Shown: positions 10,201 to 21,530, numbered from the stretch's first letter. The stretch: 64,000 nt of DNA from Notospermus geniculatus (GCA_002633025.1 NMRB01000538.1:158884-222883); one strand, 5' to 3'. The notes: generated from the sequence alone by a model not told the origin. Numbers and translations: made by a program.

Positions 10201-13200
10201 TCAATACCCCCACCTGACTTAGTGCTTGTAGAGGGCGCTGGACGCGTCAACACTGACGTGACGCTGCGCCTTGACTGCGTTTGGCCTGAAGACGTTGTTC
10301 CCAATCAACTGCAACGATCTATAGTGTAGGCCAACATTCTGTACACGTTTCTTAGCCAATCAGAAAGTGTTTTACGGCGGCGTCGGTTAATGCTGTGATG
10401 ATATGGCTTGTGATTGGATCGCTCGTCAAACAGCGCCATCAATTGATGATCCTTCACTTCTGGCGCCAATCATGCCAGTGTTGTGTCTGTAGGCTACATG
10501 TACCTATGGCCAACTGAACACTGGGGACGAGCGTAGGCCTGCTTCTGCAACAGAACACCTGTTTCTATCGGATCATTGTCAAGATGACACGAATGTTTTA
10601 GTACGTTACGGGCAAATACTAGTATCCATTTCTTTCAGGATCTGAAATTATCTACCATAAGAAGGTGAAAACGTTCCACGAATGCCATGAGGCATGTTGG
10701 TTAACTCGAACATGTTCTGGGCTTTACTATCTCCCTGGCCGGAAGCTTTGTACCATAAGAACATGCCAAATAGAGGCCAAACCATCTGTCCCTAATTTCA
10801 AAAGATGCAAACACAGGCCATGTGCAGGTGAGAAATGCTTCTCGTCAAGGTTTCCGCTCCTGTCAGTATCTTTCTGTTCATATTTCTTAGGCGTAACGAC
10901 GTTGCTGTTCCTTTCAAATAAAAATTATGAAGTAAATGCAAGTGTCCCCGAACTACAACTACGGCCGGCCTTGCAAGATGTTCAGATCTAATATTAGTAA
11001 TAATGAAAACATAGGAATGAAACTTGCCAAGCTTGTGAACAAGATGTAATGTAAAAAATAGTTTATAAGGCAATAATGTTACTCTGTTCCTGTGACTTTG
11101 CATCGACAAATAACTTATTTCATTACGTTTTATGATCATCGTGTTTTTCGTGTTTTTCCCTTATTTTCTCAGGAAAAGCAAGGCCTCCAAAGAACAGGGG
11201 CAAGCAAAACAAGAAGAGAAATCAAACCAAGAAGAGAAATCAAACCAAGAAGAGAAATCAAACCAAGAAAAGGACCCAAAAGAAGAAGAGGCGCAAGAAT
11301 AGGAGGAACCCAATGAATTGTGAGATTCTTCTGAATTAATTTAGAAGCAACCTATTTCAACGCGACCTCTGATTGGCAAATCTAGTCTTTGTCTGTACAC
11401 AGGTAAACTCCCTACGCAGTTGTGTACCGCGCCGTACTCGCTCTCCACAACTGCTTAACTTCGTAAAATTCGCCGCGTTTGGTCAACAGGTGGCGCTGAG
11501 AGATTCGACAGATGAGAGCACCGAGCAACCCCGGTAACCAAGCTGGCCTGAGACACTCTTTCATTGGCCGAGCGGTTCGTAGCCATGGTAGCACAAAAAC
11601 ATCCGTTGCCAACGGACCAAAGAGTTCTGAAAGCAGCTTGCTGATAGGCTGTAAAACCCGCGCCAGGCCCTGACGCCATCTGTTGACCAAACGCGGCGAC
11701 TTCCACGAAGTAAAGCAGGTGTGGAGAGCGAGTAAACCGAAGGTGGCGCGACTCACAACTGCGTAGGGAGTTTAGTACACAGGATGGCCCAGAAAAAGGG
11801 TCCCTCGAACAAAAGGTAAACAACAGAAGTGCTATTGTTCGAGGGACACTTTTTAGGGCCACACTACAGTTAATTCCAAATCCCAGTGGCGCGAGGTTTT
11901 CAGGCGATATCTCTGCAACGGCTGGGTCAAATTCAACATACCGTACATCAATTAACTTGTCTTTCTTGCCGGTATCTTTCTGCTATCTTCATTTTTCGCG
12001 TAAGGCCTGCATAACGGATCCCTTTCTCAAAACCCATTTCATTTCGCTATGCTGTTCAGTGCAGTTTACACGTGCGCGATGCATTGCGTCATTTCAAAAT
12101 GGCCGCCATTTCGGCCGTAAACACGAACTGTGATTTGTGAAAGAACTTTTTTCTGTCACGTTTTTCGGGAAAATGACAGTGATGATGGCTGTACCGCCAA
12201 GAAAGACAAGTCGATTGACGTATGTTTCATCAAAATCGGCCCAGGCGTTGCGGAGCTATTGTTGATAAACCTCGCGCCAATCGGAGGTGGAATGAAGAGT
12301 AGGAAAAGGTTGATTTTCGCGCATGGAGTACTCCTTTCTCGAGTGACATCACGTTCCTCCCATTTCTCTTGATGATGGAGAACTGGGGCATTCGTCTTAG
12401 AGAAATGAGACAGATCGAATCGCCAGTTCCTAAATGGTAAGGGTGGGGTGGGAGGGCAAACCGGAAGACATCTTGACAACCGCCCCGACATTCTGAATTG
12501 CTGCCTTGACAATTCACCTTCACCTTTCTACCTTCCCATCTCGAAATTGATGAGCAAAGAGAATGGTCGTCACGTGATTGGTCACTCGTGATCCTGAAGG
12601 AGTAGTTTAACGTTGCATGCTACAATTTTCCTATTCTTCTTGAAGGTCCTCGAAATGCGTTTATGTTTCAATCGAGGAACATTAAGACTGGCAAGGCGTG
12701 CTTCGCGAAGTGCAACTCGTTGAAAAAGAGGTGCAGGAGATGGGTAATGATGAAGAATACTTGTCATATAATTGCCTGGGGGAAGAAGGTACCAAAGGGA
12801 ATGAAGGCGGTTCCAAGGAAACAATCCAGCTGGTGTTTCCGTAAATACTGTAAGTGTTGCCATAAAAGGGTCGCGATATTGCCACTTTTGTCGACAGACG
12901 GCGCAACCGGCGGTGATTGCATCATTCTCCAATACCGTAGTTTTGCCTTTCGCCCCAGTGTTGGAGAAAGTATGATACGTGGATATCCAAGGAAATAGAG
13001 TTACTCTACATGGAGCGAGGTTGATAAGCGGTAGTTTAACAACATTGTCAATAGAGGTCACCCTTAACGCTGGTGTGTTCAGTGCAGGATAGGGAAGGAA
13101 GACAGTGGCCCTTTAAGTAACATACTGACGGATAGTTCGCTCTTCTGGGTTATTTGCAACGTATACGATGAGGAACCTGCGTGGTTTGTCCCCTACGCGG

Positions 13201-16200
13201 CACTAGTAACGCATGATTGTGGGAACTGCCCATTTTACAAGGCTTTTTTCTTGACACAATTAGTTTGGGAGAAGGGATTTGTGTCAAAACTGAAATGAGA
13301 GTTAAACTGCCAACGTTCAGCAAACGTTCCCTGTCGTTTCAAGACTTGCACAGTCATGGAGAGACGTTGTTTTGCTAAATTTCAGGCGCCAAAATCAAAC
13401 GGTGGTTTTTCTGCAACAGAAGTGAGTATGACTGCAAAATGTACGAGGACACATGAATGCATCATGAAGTTGAATACTATCCTGAATTTAACTTATCGGT
13501 TCAGAGTGCACAAACCGTCAATCTACATGTATCAATGACTACCTTTTATTGACTGCTGATTCGGCCAGACGCTGTTTGAAACTAAGCGCCCATTCATACT
13601 TCCTCCCCGACAATATGCAGTATTCGGCAAAATATTCCGTCATTTCTCGCCTGTTCCAATGAGGAACAATGGCCATTTTTACCTTCGAATCAATTCTAAG
13701 TCAGTGATATCTCAAGTTTGAAAGCAAGTGACCTCTAAATTGTCGCTCAAGGATTCAGGTTTGTGTCGTCAATAATAGGGAGGTTTCGCAAGTCTGACGA
13801 AACAGGAAGTACGAAATACGAAAGTGGATTTCACTTCCATGACGTAATGTATTACAGGAGATAATTGGTACATGTACCACAAATATGCCTGCTGCAGGAG
13901 GGTCTTTTAGCGTGTGACGTTAGACCGAGAGAGTTAAAAGTGAATATTAAACTATGGAATTTATTTTTCGTATCGACTTCGTACATACGAAGTGGAAATT
14001 TAAGAATTCAAGATGCACCATAACTCTCTCGGTCTTACATGATATGCTAAAAGACGCACCTGCAGCAGGGACATTTGTGGTACCATGGAGGTAGTATTGA
14101 GAAGGAGCGAACACGGACCCCACATCAAACAGTACAATCATCGTTCCGCTGTTTGCTAAAGTGATTAGGGGGACAATAGGCTAATAACGCCGCACGATGG
14201 TCGGAAAAAGCCGATCTAATCTTCGGTAATTTCCGTGTGCAGTCAGCACTTCCCTTGTACAATGGTCAGAGTCCAAACAATAGAAGGGAACAATGGCAGT
14301 GGACGTTGCCTACGCACGAAAACTGAAAAATTCATCGTTTTCATCGCGTCAAAAACAGCACCTCGCAGCATCTCGCACTGAAACGACCACCCGTATATGT
14401 TACCTGAACTAATCATCTTTTAAACTATCATAACGCAATCCTCTTCAAACTTTTCAGATGCGAAGAATCTCATTATCATTATCATTATCATGTTTACCTT
14501 AAAACGTAGATATCTTTATTGGAAATTGGTCTTTTTCGATGATTTTTTCACTAAAATACAGCGGAGAGTTTACCAAATTGAGTTGTCTTCGAAATAGCCG
14601 GTTATCTAATTCCNAATATTGTATTTTGTACAATCATTGCGCGGTTTGGCGCGACAAAGTCACGTGCACGTTTTCATCACGGTATCGCGTGACGGCCCAG
14701 TCTGTTCAAGGAGCTCAGCGTGCGTACCGGACAATAGGCGGGAACAAAGGCAAACAATGGGGGCGTGGAATTGTGGTCACAGCGATTAGGGCCGTGCTCG
14801 CTCCTTCTCAATACTACCTCCATGGTGGTACCAACTATCTCCAGAAATACAAAAGGTCCTGGAAATGAAGTGGAATTTCGTATTTCGTACTTCGTGTTTC
14901 GTCAGACTTGCGAAACTTCGCTATTACTCCACTGCAACGGAGCTTTCCCAATCAATTTTTCTTTATCCAGAGAATGGCGTTGAATATGTTTACCAGAAGG
15001 CCGTGAAGAGTGCAGCCGAGTGTCAGAAAGCGTGTGTAACAACTAAGTATTGTAAGGAAACGATCTACGTCAGCTCTGCGAAGGCGTGTAGCATGATACT
15101 GTGTAAGCAGAAGAGAATCAAAGGATCTGTAAATCCGACAGACAGGTCATTTAAGGTGTGCAGACAGAAGCCTTGCACAGGAGGTAAGCTTGAATGGGGG
15201 GCGGGCATCTGTATTGAACCACCTGAAAATGAGTTCTGAAATGCATGGTAGTGTTTCTCGTTATCATTGAATTTTCGCAAAGCCCCCGAAACACCAACGC
15301 GAACGTCTTAGGCTGAGTTTACATCGAGGCACACGCGACACGAACACGCAGGCGAACAAAGGTTTCATGGGGATGAATCCTTTGTGAAGCCATTGTTCGC
15401 CTGCGTTTCCGTGTCGCGTGTACTTCGATGTAAACTCAGCCTTATCCTTTTGTTCTTTGCTCTCTTCTTGGCATCGAACAATGGGTTTGGCGTTCGCGTT
15501 GGCGTTTCGGGGGATTTGCGAAAGTTCCCTATTGACTTCTACTTGTGAAAGATCAGCTTTGTCGCGAATTAAACAGCGCTTCCACTTCGAAGGCTCACTT
15601 CAGTTGGGCGCACTCGTAGCTGACGTTCCGAAGCAGGTAGGCTTGGAGATCAACAATTATTTTAACAGGATATTGTCCTCTTTTTAAGGTGGACCGCCAC
15701 GCCGAATAACTATGACTTGTAAGTGCAGTCTTTGTGCTACATTGCTCCGATATTTCCGTGGTCAGAAGGCGATGTTGCGGTTAAACGAACTTTCCTTCCG
15801 TTATATTCTCATCTCTCAGTGGGCCTACCCAAAAATAGAGCACTAAGGCGACACACAAAATGATATAATAATAACCGAAGTCGTCCTCCAGAAATTTTAG
15901 CAAATATTCGACCCCAACCGGGGTCTTCTTCAGGCTGGCACTCAAGTCGAGCTACCAGGAGTTAGCTCGACTTCTGGTACATTTGTAGCTCGACTTGAAA
16001 ATGCCAGCCTGACGTAGACCCCGGTTGGGGGTCGAAAATTTACTAAAATTTCTGGAGGACAACTTCGGTTATTATCTCATCCTTCAGTACGGATAACCTG
16101 CTCCGTCACTAGGTTGCGCCGATGGGACATTTCGGTTCCTGTCGCTCTGCTCGTATGGTCTGCATGCACTGTATCCATTCTCAAAAATGGAGAAAAAATC

Positions 16201-19200
16201 GTTTTAGTAAAACCCACCGTCAATTCATTAGAGTGTTGATGAACCTTTGCAGCCATCTCAACATATCAGTCACCATTATTCGGACTGTTGTCCTCGCACG
16301 TGTACGCAAATATTTTCGCGTGTAAAAATTCTCGCGAAAATCGCGAAATCAAAATTTCGCCGCGAATATTAATGCACGCCTAAAAGTTCCCCCATCCAGT
16401 CAGTTCCCTTCCGTGGCTTGACGGAACAAAAATGTTCAATTCGTGAAATATTATCCCACGAGAATATTTGCGTAATCCCGCAATTTCTTTTTCGCTCTAC
16501 AAGGTCCCGCGAAGAACATGCTGATTTCGAAGAAGATCAAGACAGCATCTGCCTGCCAGGCCCAGTGCAAAAAGCTTAGGCTCCTTTGCCGGCGTTGGAC
16601 CTTTATCAACAACGCCTGTCACATAATTATCGGACGCAAGATGAAGGCAAAAGACATGCAATGGATAGGTCGTAGACATTTTGTAGCTTGCATACGTTGT
16701 AAGTGTCACTCTGGCTGCCTGTCGAATCCGCATGCAACCTCGTCTCCGGGGTTATTCGTTCCGTGTTCTTGACTGCTGTCGCTCACAAATGGCCTCGGCT
16801 ACACGGAGCTATACTTATTCCTGGGGAAGAGGTTCTCTGCCATGATAGGGAGCGTAATACATACCCTATATAAAATCGGGATTGCAGGTTTGAAAGCTGC
16901 GCGCCAATACGATGCTGTATCGAAACAGGTGTGAAGGGAAAGAATGTTCTCCTTTGGCACAGCACTGAATGCTACCTTCAAACTTACCCGGGCCTCATTC
17001 TTTCACCACTCATTAAATATCTTTTCAGTGGGAGGAGTGGCCAACTGTAACAAATGTAAGTTAAGGAATATTGTTATTATACTCAGTGCTTATACATGTA
17101 CTACATGATGAAGTAACCCTAGCTTATTTTGTTTAACGGCTGATAAATATTTTGTGACGTTACACCGGTTATTGTCGAATGCGGCTGAGCCCGCACTGTT
17201 CAGCGAGCCGGGCTCGATATATAACCACTTTCATCATTAAAACGTCTCAGCATTAAAACATCTCAGCCCACTTGATCGAATCATTTTAAATACACTATTC
17301 TGTCTTAAGAGTATTTCTTTCTTTTATTAGATACCGGGGTGGAAGCTGTCTACGAGAGCGTCATCAGGAAATGGCAGCAGTGCAGTCAGGCCTGCTTAAA
17401 ATCTAAATACTGCAAGGGTTTAACTTACATTAAATCTAGTAAAAGGTGCAGTCTAAGGGTCTGCAAGTTGAAGCAAATAAAAGCGTCGTCAGCTCCTCCT
17501 GGAAAAGCATTCCAGAAGTGCAGATACACCCCTTGCACAGGTAAGGCGAGGCCTACCATCGATGGGCAGGGTTTTCCACGGTTACAAGGAGTGGGGCATG
17601 AGGGAATGGAAGGGGCCGTTGCTTTTGGAATTTCGATTGGTTGCATATTCTCAGAGCAAGTCCGACATAGACTAGTTCCAGTCTTTGCCGCTGTATTCCC
17701 GTGGCGCTCTTTACACTGGAACGGACAGTGGCGCCGCGGGAGTGGAGCGGCAAGACGTAGTTCAAGTGGCATATAGATCCTTATGTCTTTGTCATATTTC
17801 AGGCCAAAACGATTATTCGAAACTCTACAGGGCGCAGGGCAAAATGAAAAGCATGGACTGCTGTAAGAAGTGTTCTTCAGCAAAGAAGAAACGAACAATG
17901 GTTTGTTTCAAATGGATATTACTTGGTGATACTTGTTACTTGTGGGTTAACGTTTACTCCAAAACTGTTCCGAAGATCCGGGGTGCATCTGTTGTGAAGA
18001 AAACTAACATCATCCAACGCTATCGTGAGTATACTTGTTTAAGCTGTATTCATCGTTTCGACCACCCCCCCCCCTTCCCCGCTATCTTGAATTTTTTTGC
18101 CAACCACACATGCGCGTGCAGTTACATGTACATCTGGTGAGCACATTGGTATCTCTTGACCAATCATCAGATGCGTTGGTTTGTCTACCAGACAAATGCG
18201 TGCGCGAAAATCTTCGTAAAAAACCAATATGACGAGGGGGCCATCGAAACGATGAATTCCTTCAACAAAAATGAAAGCAAAATTAATGAATTTTCGGGAA
18301 AATCGTAGCGCTGCTCTGGTTAAACGCAAATCATCAAGATATTTTTGTTATCATTCGTGCCTTTGATTTTACCGGTACGTCACCTAATCCATCCCCTAAT
18401 ATTTTTTTCAATCTTAGATGGATTTAGAAGAGGCAAACGACGTGAGTATTAAGAATTTCTACAATGTGTGGGAGCCGTTACGGCTCGATAGTTATAGCTC
18501 CTGTTCGCCATGCAGTTTCCAGTGTCAATTTGATATCCAAAGACCAGTTAACCTTGTGCCTTGGCAAGTAAAGACCCCCATCCAAGTGAGGAATATATGA
18601 GTACCTTGAGATGCCATTTTACCAGGGCCAATAAAGCTATGTCTTAGGCCTGGCGGAAAATCTGATACAATACAGTACCAACTGAACCACAGGGGACATC
18701 ATTACTTCCCTCCACAATTATTTTTTACACCAGAAATACTCTCCCCTTTTCCGGCATGCGCTCTCCATTGTCTCCTTTTCAGAGAAACCGAAGAAAGGGC
18801 AAAGAGGTCGGTATCCGTGACGTCGTCAAACGCGAATTGCTTCTAACTAAATTACAATGACATGGAGTTCGAGAGTGTAGCGATAAGACTTTCAAAACAA
18901 CGATTTATCATTGAAGAGTTATAAGCCATCTTCAGTGTGGTAATCTTTCTCAATATCTCCTGGTACAACACTGGTTTTTTCATCAGGGACCTTATTCACG
19001 AAGTCCGGTATCCCCACGGGTTGCGTATCGTCCTTTTGTGGGAAACCTACTTGTATTGTTCACTATCAGCCGACAAAGGATTTGCCTGCTCTTAAAGTAC
19101 TGGGACTTTGTGAATAAGGTCCCAGGGCACCAGTCTTAATACCAAACCAGCAACCGAGGAAGTGGCACTTGAAGAAATGTGCCTTCCAAAGGTACATTGT

Positions 19201-21407
19201 AGTATCTCAGCCAGTGGGAGCATGGTTTATTGAAGGAACAGCTGATTTGTACTTTCAGCTTTCCAAGGCTACTTTAAGAAGGAGAAGACAACATCAGCCG
19301 TGTGTTTCAGAGTGTGCTTAGCGACCAACACATGTCAAAAGTCCTTTTTCTACAACGATGTAAAGACCTGTGTTCTGTATATCTACAAACATCCTTATTT
19401 TGCTGGTCCAAAGGCACCGAAGGATAGGAGCTTCAAACCGTGCGGAAGGTTCGAATGCAGAGGTAGGTGTTTGTGTTCTGTTGTAGCTGTCGGTACAGGG
19501 CCTCGAGGATGGCCCTAGGCCTTGTAAAGCTACGGCATATCGAATGATGGATCTCTTTACCCACTGATTTGCTCTGCACACAAAAGTTGCCGTGTACATG
19601 TACATCTGTACATCTACTTTGAAACGGCCGCAGGAGAATCATCAATTAACACAATCCTTTCGCGACCCGAACCCACCGCTAGGGCTAAAAGGGTTCGGTA
19701 ATGGTTGATGAACGTTTCCTTTTATGGCGTTACTATTTTTAGAACTGGGGAATCCCTTCCAGTTTACTATGAAAACATAGGCACGTGGTTGGCAAATGTC
19801 ACTAGCGAATTCAACATGTTCAATGGAAAAGCCTAATGTTTTGGGCCACTACACCTCGAAAAACAACTACGACCGACTGCGTTGTTTGTGGGAACGCAAC
19901 CATCGAGAAGCGGAGAAGTTTAATTGATTGATGTTGATGTCGCATGTCCGCCATTTTGTCTACTGATCACATGATAACGGCGTGGGTTGGAGATTCTCTC
20001 GTGACGTCATAGAAATCTTGGCGCCAATGGAAGCCATTACCGAACCCTTTTAGCCCTGGCGGTGGGTTCTGGAACCAAACTAGGCAGGAGGAGCACCTAC
20101 GACGCACTGTAAATAATTCAAGATTTAGTGACGGGTTCTCGATCACAGTTCTCCATACCTGTCTTTCACCAACAGCTTAATGTTCGATGCAGAAAATGCC
20201 AATGCCATGACAAAAGAAACAAAAAATAAGTTTTAGTCATTTTCAGATAATATCAAGCGAAAAAGATGTTCCGCCAGAAATGGTATGTAGTCTTTACCAG
20301 GGTTAATAGGAGCAGTCAGCCGCGCGAATTGCCAAAAGATGGCAGCAAAGTTCTAGCGGGCCAATACACAGGAAAATCCACGTGATTGGTGGTGCTCGAT
20401 CAAGAATGAATGGGTCCGCTATATGCATTGAATTGGGCCGTAGTGACACCTATTGGTCAACTCACTGACAGCTCCTATTGTGTTGGAATTCTTCTCAAAA
20501 TGGAGGAGATAAAGTGACTGCAGCATAGCTCGCCCGCTTTAATTTTTAGCCCGCTTGGCCGCAAGGCCCAGCAGGGCTTAAGCTGTGGTTGGGGCCATTG
20601 AGTCAGGTGGTCTGTCGTGCGTTAGTACGTACGGCGGTACGTCCGTAAACTTTTGGTTTGTTAGCGCTCTAGCGCCTTTATTTTTTGACGAATCTTTTTG
20701 GTCTTTGATGGGTGTATATATGGGCCTAAGATCTAGGTCGAGTTCGATTTTGAGCGCGGTTGGATTCCTAGTTTGGCCTCCAGGGGGCGTTTTGTGAAAA
20801 ACTTCAAAGGGCTATATTTTGATAATGGTTTGAACTATCGTGTTGAAACTTTGTACACATGTACCTCTAGGTTATAGCAACCTACAGACAAAATTTTCAC
20901 GAAATCTGATTCTTGACTTTGCTACTAGGGGGCCAAAACCAAAATCACTGAAAGTACTATTTCTTCCTTACCAACAGATGGATCTTTGTCAAATTTTTAT
21001 CATGGATATATCTAATAGGGATACATAAGATACAGTACTCAAGTTTTTAATTTGACCTACTTTTCAAGTTCACAGAGGTCAACGTTCACCTGAAATTACG
21101 AAATTGGCTCTTTATAATGGTTTGACCGACCTATTGCTTTGAAACTTTGCACATACATGTATCTACATGTACCTCTAGGCTGTAACAACTCAGATGAATT
21201 TTCGGCAAAATCTGATTCTTGACTTTGGCACTAGGGGGCCAAACTGCTTCAAGCCAAGCGGGCACAGTGCCATTGGCACTATTTTGTCGTAAAAGAAATT
21301 GGTGAATCGCCATCTTTTGCTTCACAGTATTAAACAGAATTCGATGCCCTTTTTTAGCAGTGTTTTGTGGCTGAGATGCTTTTTTCTTCGTTTCAGCTGG
21401 TAAATAG
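4282..21407 (+). CDS. Secreted protein with eleven PAN/apple-like modules
   Basis: Model of 24 exons, 923 residues: 4282-4327, 4876-4908, 5373-5564, 5866-5886, 6176-6376, 6658-6918, 7344-7367, 8004-8216, 8616-8624, 10639-10827, 11173-11319, 12646-12849, 13386-13421, 14971-15183, 15689-15718, 16504-16698, 17029-17055, 17331-17540, 17803-18024, 18418-18441, 18783-18806, 19259-19462, 20247-20282, 21397-21407 (TAG). Exon 1 encodes a hydrophobic signal peptide, MGCLSSLVVALVLVI. Every later intron is phase 1. Exons of 189-261 nt each encode one Lys/Arg-rich cysteine module with C-x3-C-x5/6-C-x9/11-C, like the PAN/apple core; small basic exons link them. The exon 21 donor (gtcggt) is weak. Exons 1-9 lie in the duplicated block and exons 10-24 do not, so the 9-to-10 join could be an assembly chimera. 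Function is unknown; PAN modules usually bind proteins or carbohydrate, and the high basic charge suggests a polyanion ligand (inference). Confidence 0.75.
4483..4737. mobile_element. Two tandem MITEs with ends gggaccttattcacgaag
   Basis: Two adjacent elements (about 4483-4622 and 4624-4736), each starting (g)ggaccttattcacgaagc and ending gctttgtgaataaggtccc, sit in intron 1 of the PAN-like gene. The second block copy carries a different member at the same site, 26889-27031. Another copy is at 18986-19123, and degenerate relatives are at 44606-44745, 58282-58436 and 59622-59742. Confidence 0.7.
5027..5133. mobile_element. Short MITE present in one block copy only
   Basis: The ends taggcctgctttccatt and aatggaaagcaggccta are inverted repeats around an inner palindrome, gagcgtttccgtgcgcggaa. 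The equivalent place in the second copy (about 27296-27306) lacks it. It lies in intron 2 of the PAN-like gene. Confidence 0.65.
7364..7735. repeat. Perfect 372-bp palindrome ending at an unresolved base
   Basis: The sequence is self-complementary around 7549/7550, with arms of 186 bp and no mismatch seen on reading. The right arm stops exactly at the single n at 7736, which marks a contig join. The left arm contains the end and splice donor of PAN exon 7. The second block copy has no such palindrome at 29770-29830. The inner part resembles foldback elements (cctgatgaaggcccgatagg), but the outer arms are ordinary intron sequence, so a hairpin or inverted-read artefact is likely. Confidence 0.8.
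8329..8510. mobile_element. MITE with ends ttcatcgtttcgacg
   Basis: Ends ttcatcgttgacgacc and gtgtcgtcgaaacgatgaa are inverted repeats around a spacer of about 150 bp. Further copies are at 30643-30813 (the allelic site) and 18048-18257. All three lie in introns directly downstream of cysteine-module exons of the PAN-like gene. Confidence 0.65.
9009..9920 (-). pseudogene. Detached 3' end of the FTP lectin-receptor gene
   Basis: Two exons match the last two exons of the lectin receptor. 9480-9920 encodes the C-half of the last FTP module with its Thr-rich insert, the LILCEVGVHG motif and the basic KKRKRRD stretch. 9009-9172 encodes the acidic stem, a transmembrane helix (ISLYSAGFFAIFFLVVGTVI) and the tail up to TAA. 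Homology continues to 10231 and stops about 20 nt into the preceding N-half exon, so no upstream exons exist here and this copy cannot make the receptor. It lies, in opposite orientation, inside intron 9 of the assembled PAN-like gene. It is either a duplication remnant or the other haplotype of 31254-32156. Confidence 0.8.
10232..10638. other. Unique intron sequence after the block breakpoint
   Basis: Similarity to the second block copy ends at 10231/10232. I see no exon, tRNA or clear repeat before PAN exon 10 at 10639. Confidence 0.5.
11173..11319 (+). CDS. PAN-like gene exon 11: basic tandem-repeat linker
   Basis: This 147-nt phase-1/phase-1 exon is the only large non-cysteine exon in the gene. 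Its centre holds three copies of an 18-nt unit (aagaagagaaatcaaacc) encoding KKRNQT, followed by KKRTQKKKRRKNRR. About half its residues are Lys or Arg. The reading frame is fixed by phase-1 neighbours on both sides, although a second frame is also open because the unit is a multiple of three. It lies between modules 5 and 6 and is probably an extended, strongly positive spacer. Confidence 0.7.
11404..11775. mobile_element. Inverted-repeat element, 372 bp
   Basis: Ends taaactccctacgcagttgt and the complement (acaactgcgtagggagttta) bound further matching inner arms such as ccgcgtttggtcaaca and tgttgaccaaacgcgg. It lies in intron 11 of the PAN-like gene and has no coding capacity. Confidence 0.65.
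11781..11864. repeat. Short hairpin element
   Basis: Arms gggtccctcgaac and gttcgagggacac, with flanking aaaaa/ttttt and ggccc/gggcc complements, form an imperfect hairpin of about 80 bp in an intron. Confidence 0.5.
13867..14085. mobile_element. Inverted-repeat element, about 220 bp
   Basis: Left-arm segments (accacaaatatgcctgctgc, aagaccgagagagtt-like) are complementary to the right arm (aactctctcggtcttac, gcagcagggacatttgtgg). A related fragment, ctcaatactacctccatggt, recurs at 14808-14830. It lies in intron 13 of the PAN-like gene. Confidence 0.55.
15272..15524. mobile_element. Nested inverted-repeat elements
   Basis: An outer palindrome (ttttcgcaaagcccccgaaa with its complement tttcgggggatttgcgaaag) encloses an inner element at about 15310-15443 with ends aggctgagtttacatcga and cgatgtaaactcagcct. 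One transposon appears to have inserted into another within intron 14 of the PAN-like gene. Confidence 0.65.
15867..16076. mobile_element. Foldback element with gaccccaaccggggtc arms
   Basis: Arms ataataaccgaagtcgtcct and (complemented) ataataaccgaagttgtcct bound the inner repeats tcgaccccaaccggggtc and gaccccggttgggggtcga and a tagctcgactt palindrome. The layout resembles the core of the 7364-7735 palindrome. It lies in intron 15. Confidence 0.65.
18986..19123. mobile_element. MITE of the gggaccttattcacgaag family
   Basis: A single full-length member with ends gggaccttattcacgaag and ctttgtgaataaggtccc and the conserved core tattgttcactatcagcc shared with the copies at 4483-4737. It lies between PAN exons 21 and 22. 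Confidence 0.75.
19669..20070. mobile_element. Inverted-repeat element, about 400 bp
   Basis: The ends gaacccaccgctagggctaa, then aagggttcggtaatgg, are complementary to ccattaccgaacccttttag, then ccctggcggtgggttc. The interior is unique and non-coding. It lies in intron 22 of the PAN-like gene. Confidence 0.7.
20304..20480. mobile_element. Compact complete MITE of the caataggagc family
   Basis: A 177-bp element between taataggagcagtcagc and ctgacagctcctattg, the shortest complete-looking member of the family also seen at 3091-3399 and 25616-26066. It begins about 20 bp after PAN exon 23. Confidence 0.65.
20798..21243. repeat. Two direct copies of a ~145-bp repeat
   Basis: 20798-20945 and 21097-21243 share the order ataatggttt, ttgaaactttg, acatgtacctctagg, aaatctgattcttgactttg and actagggggccaaa. 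They lie in the last intron of the PAN-like gene. Confidence 0.6.
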
Positions 21408-21530
21408 ATCGATGTCAGGAAAGAGATGATAAAAGAAGGATTGCACTGCATGGATACATGCCAGGATGGATAACAAGTTAGGCGATTGAACCACATAGCA
21501 TTACATGTAAATGATTGGATTGCAAAAGGA

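Noticed and set aside
9009-10304. Independent small minus-strand gene
   Set aside because: It has no start or signal peptide, and both exons match the last exons of the larger lectin receptor.
18783-18806. Terminal exon of the PAN-like gene at an in-frame TGA near 18820
   Set aside because: A phase-1 donor at 18807 allows the frame to continue into a good cysteine-module exon at 19259 and on to a polyadenylation signal. The alternative ending remains possible as an isoform because the donor is weak.
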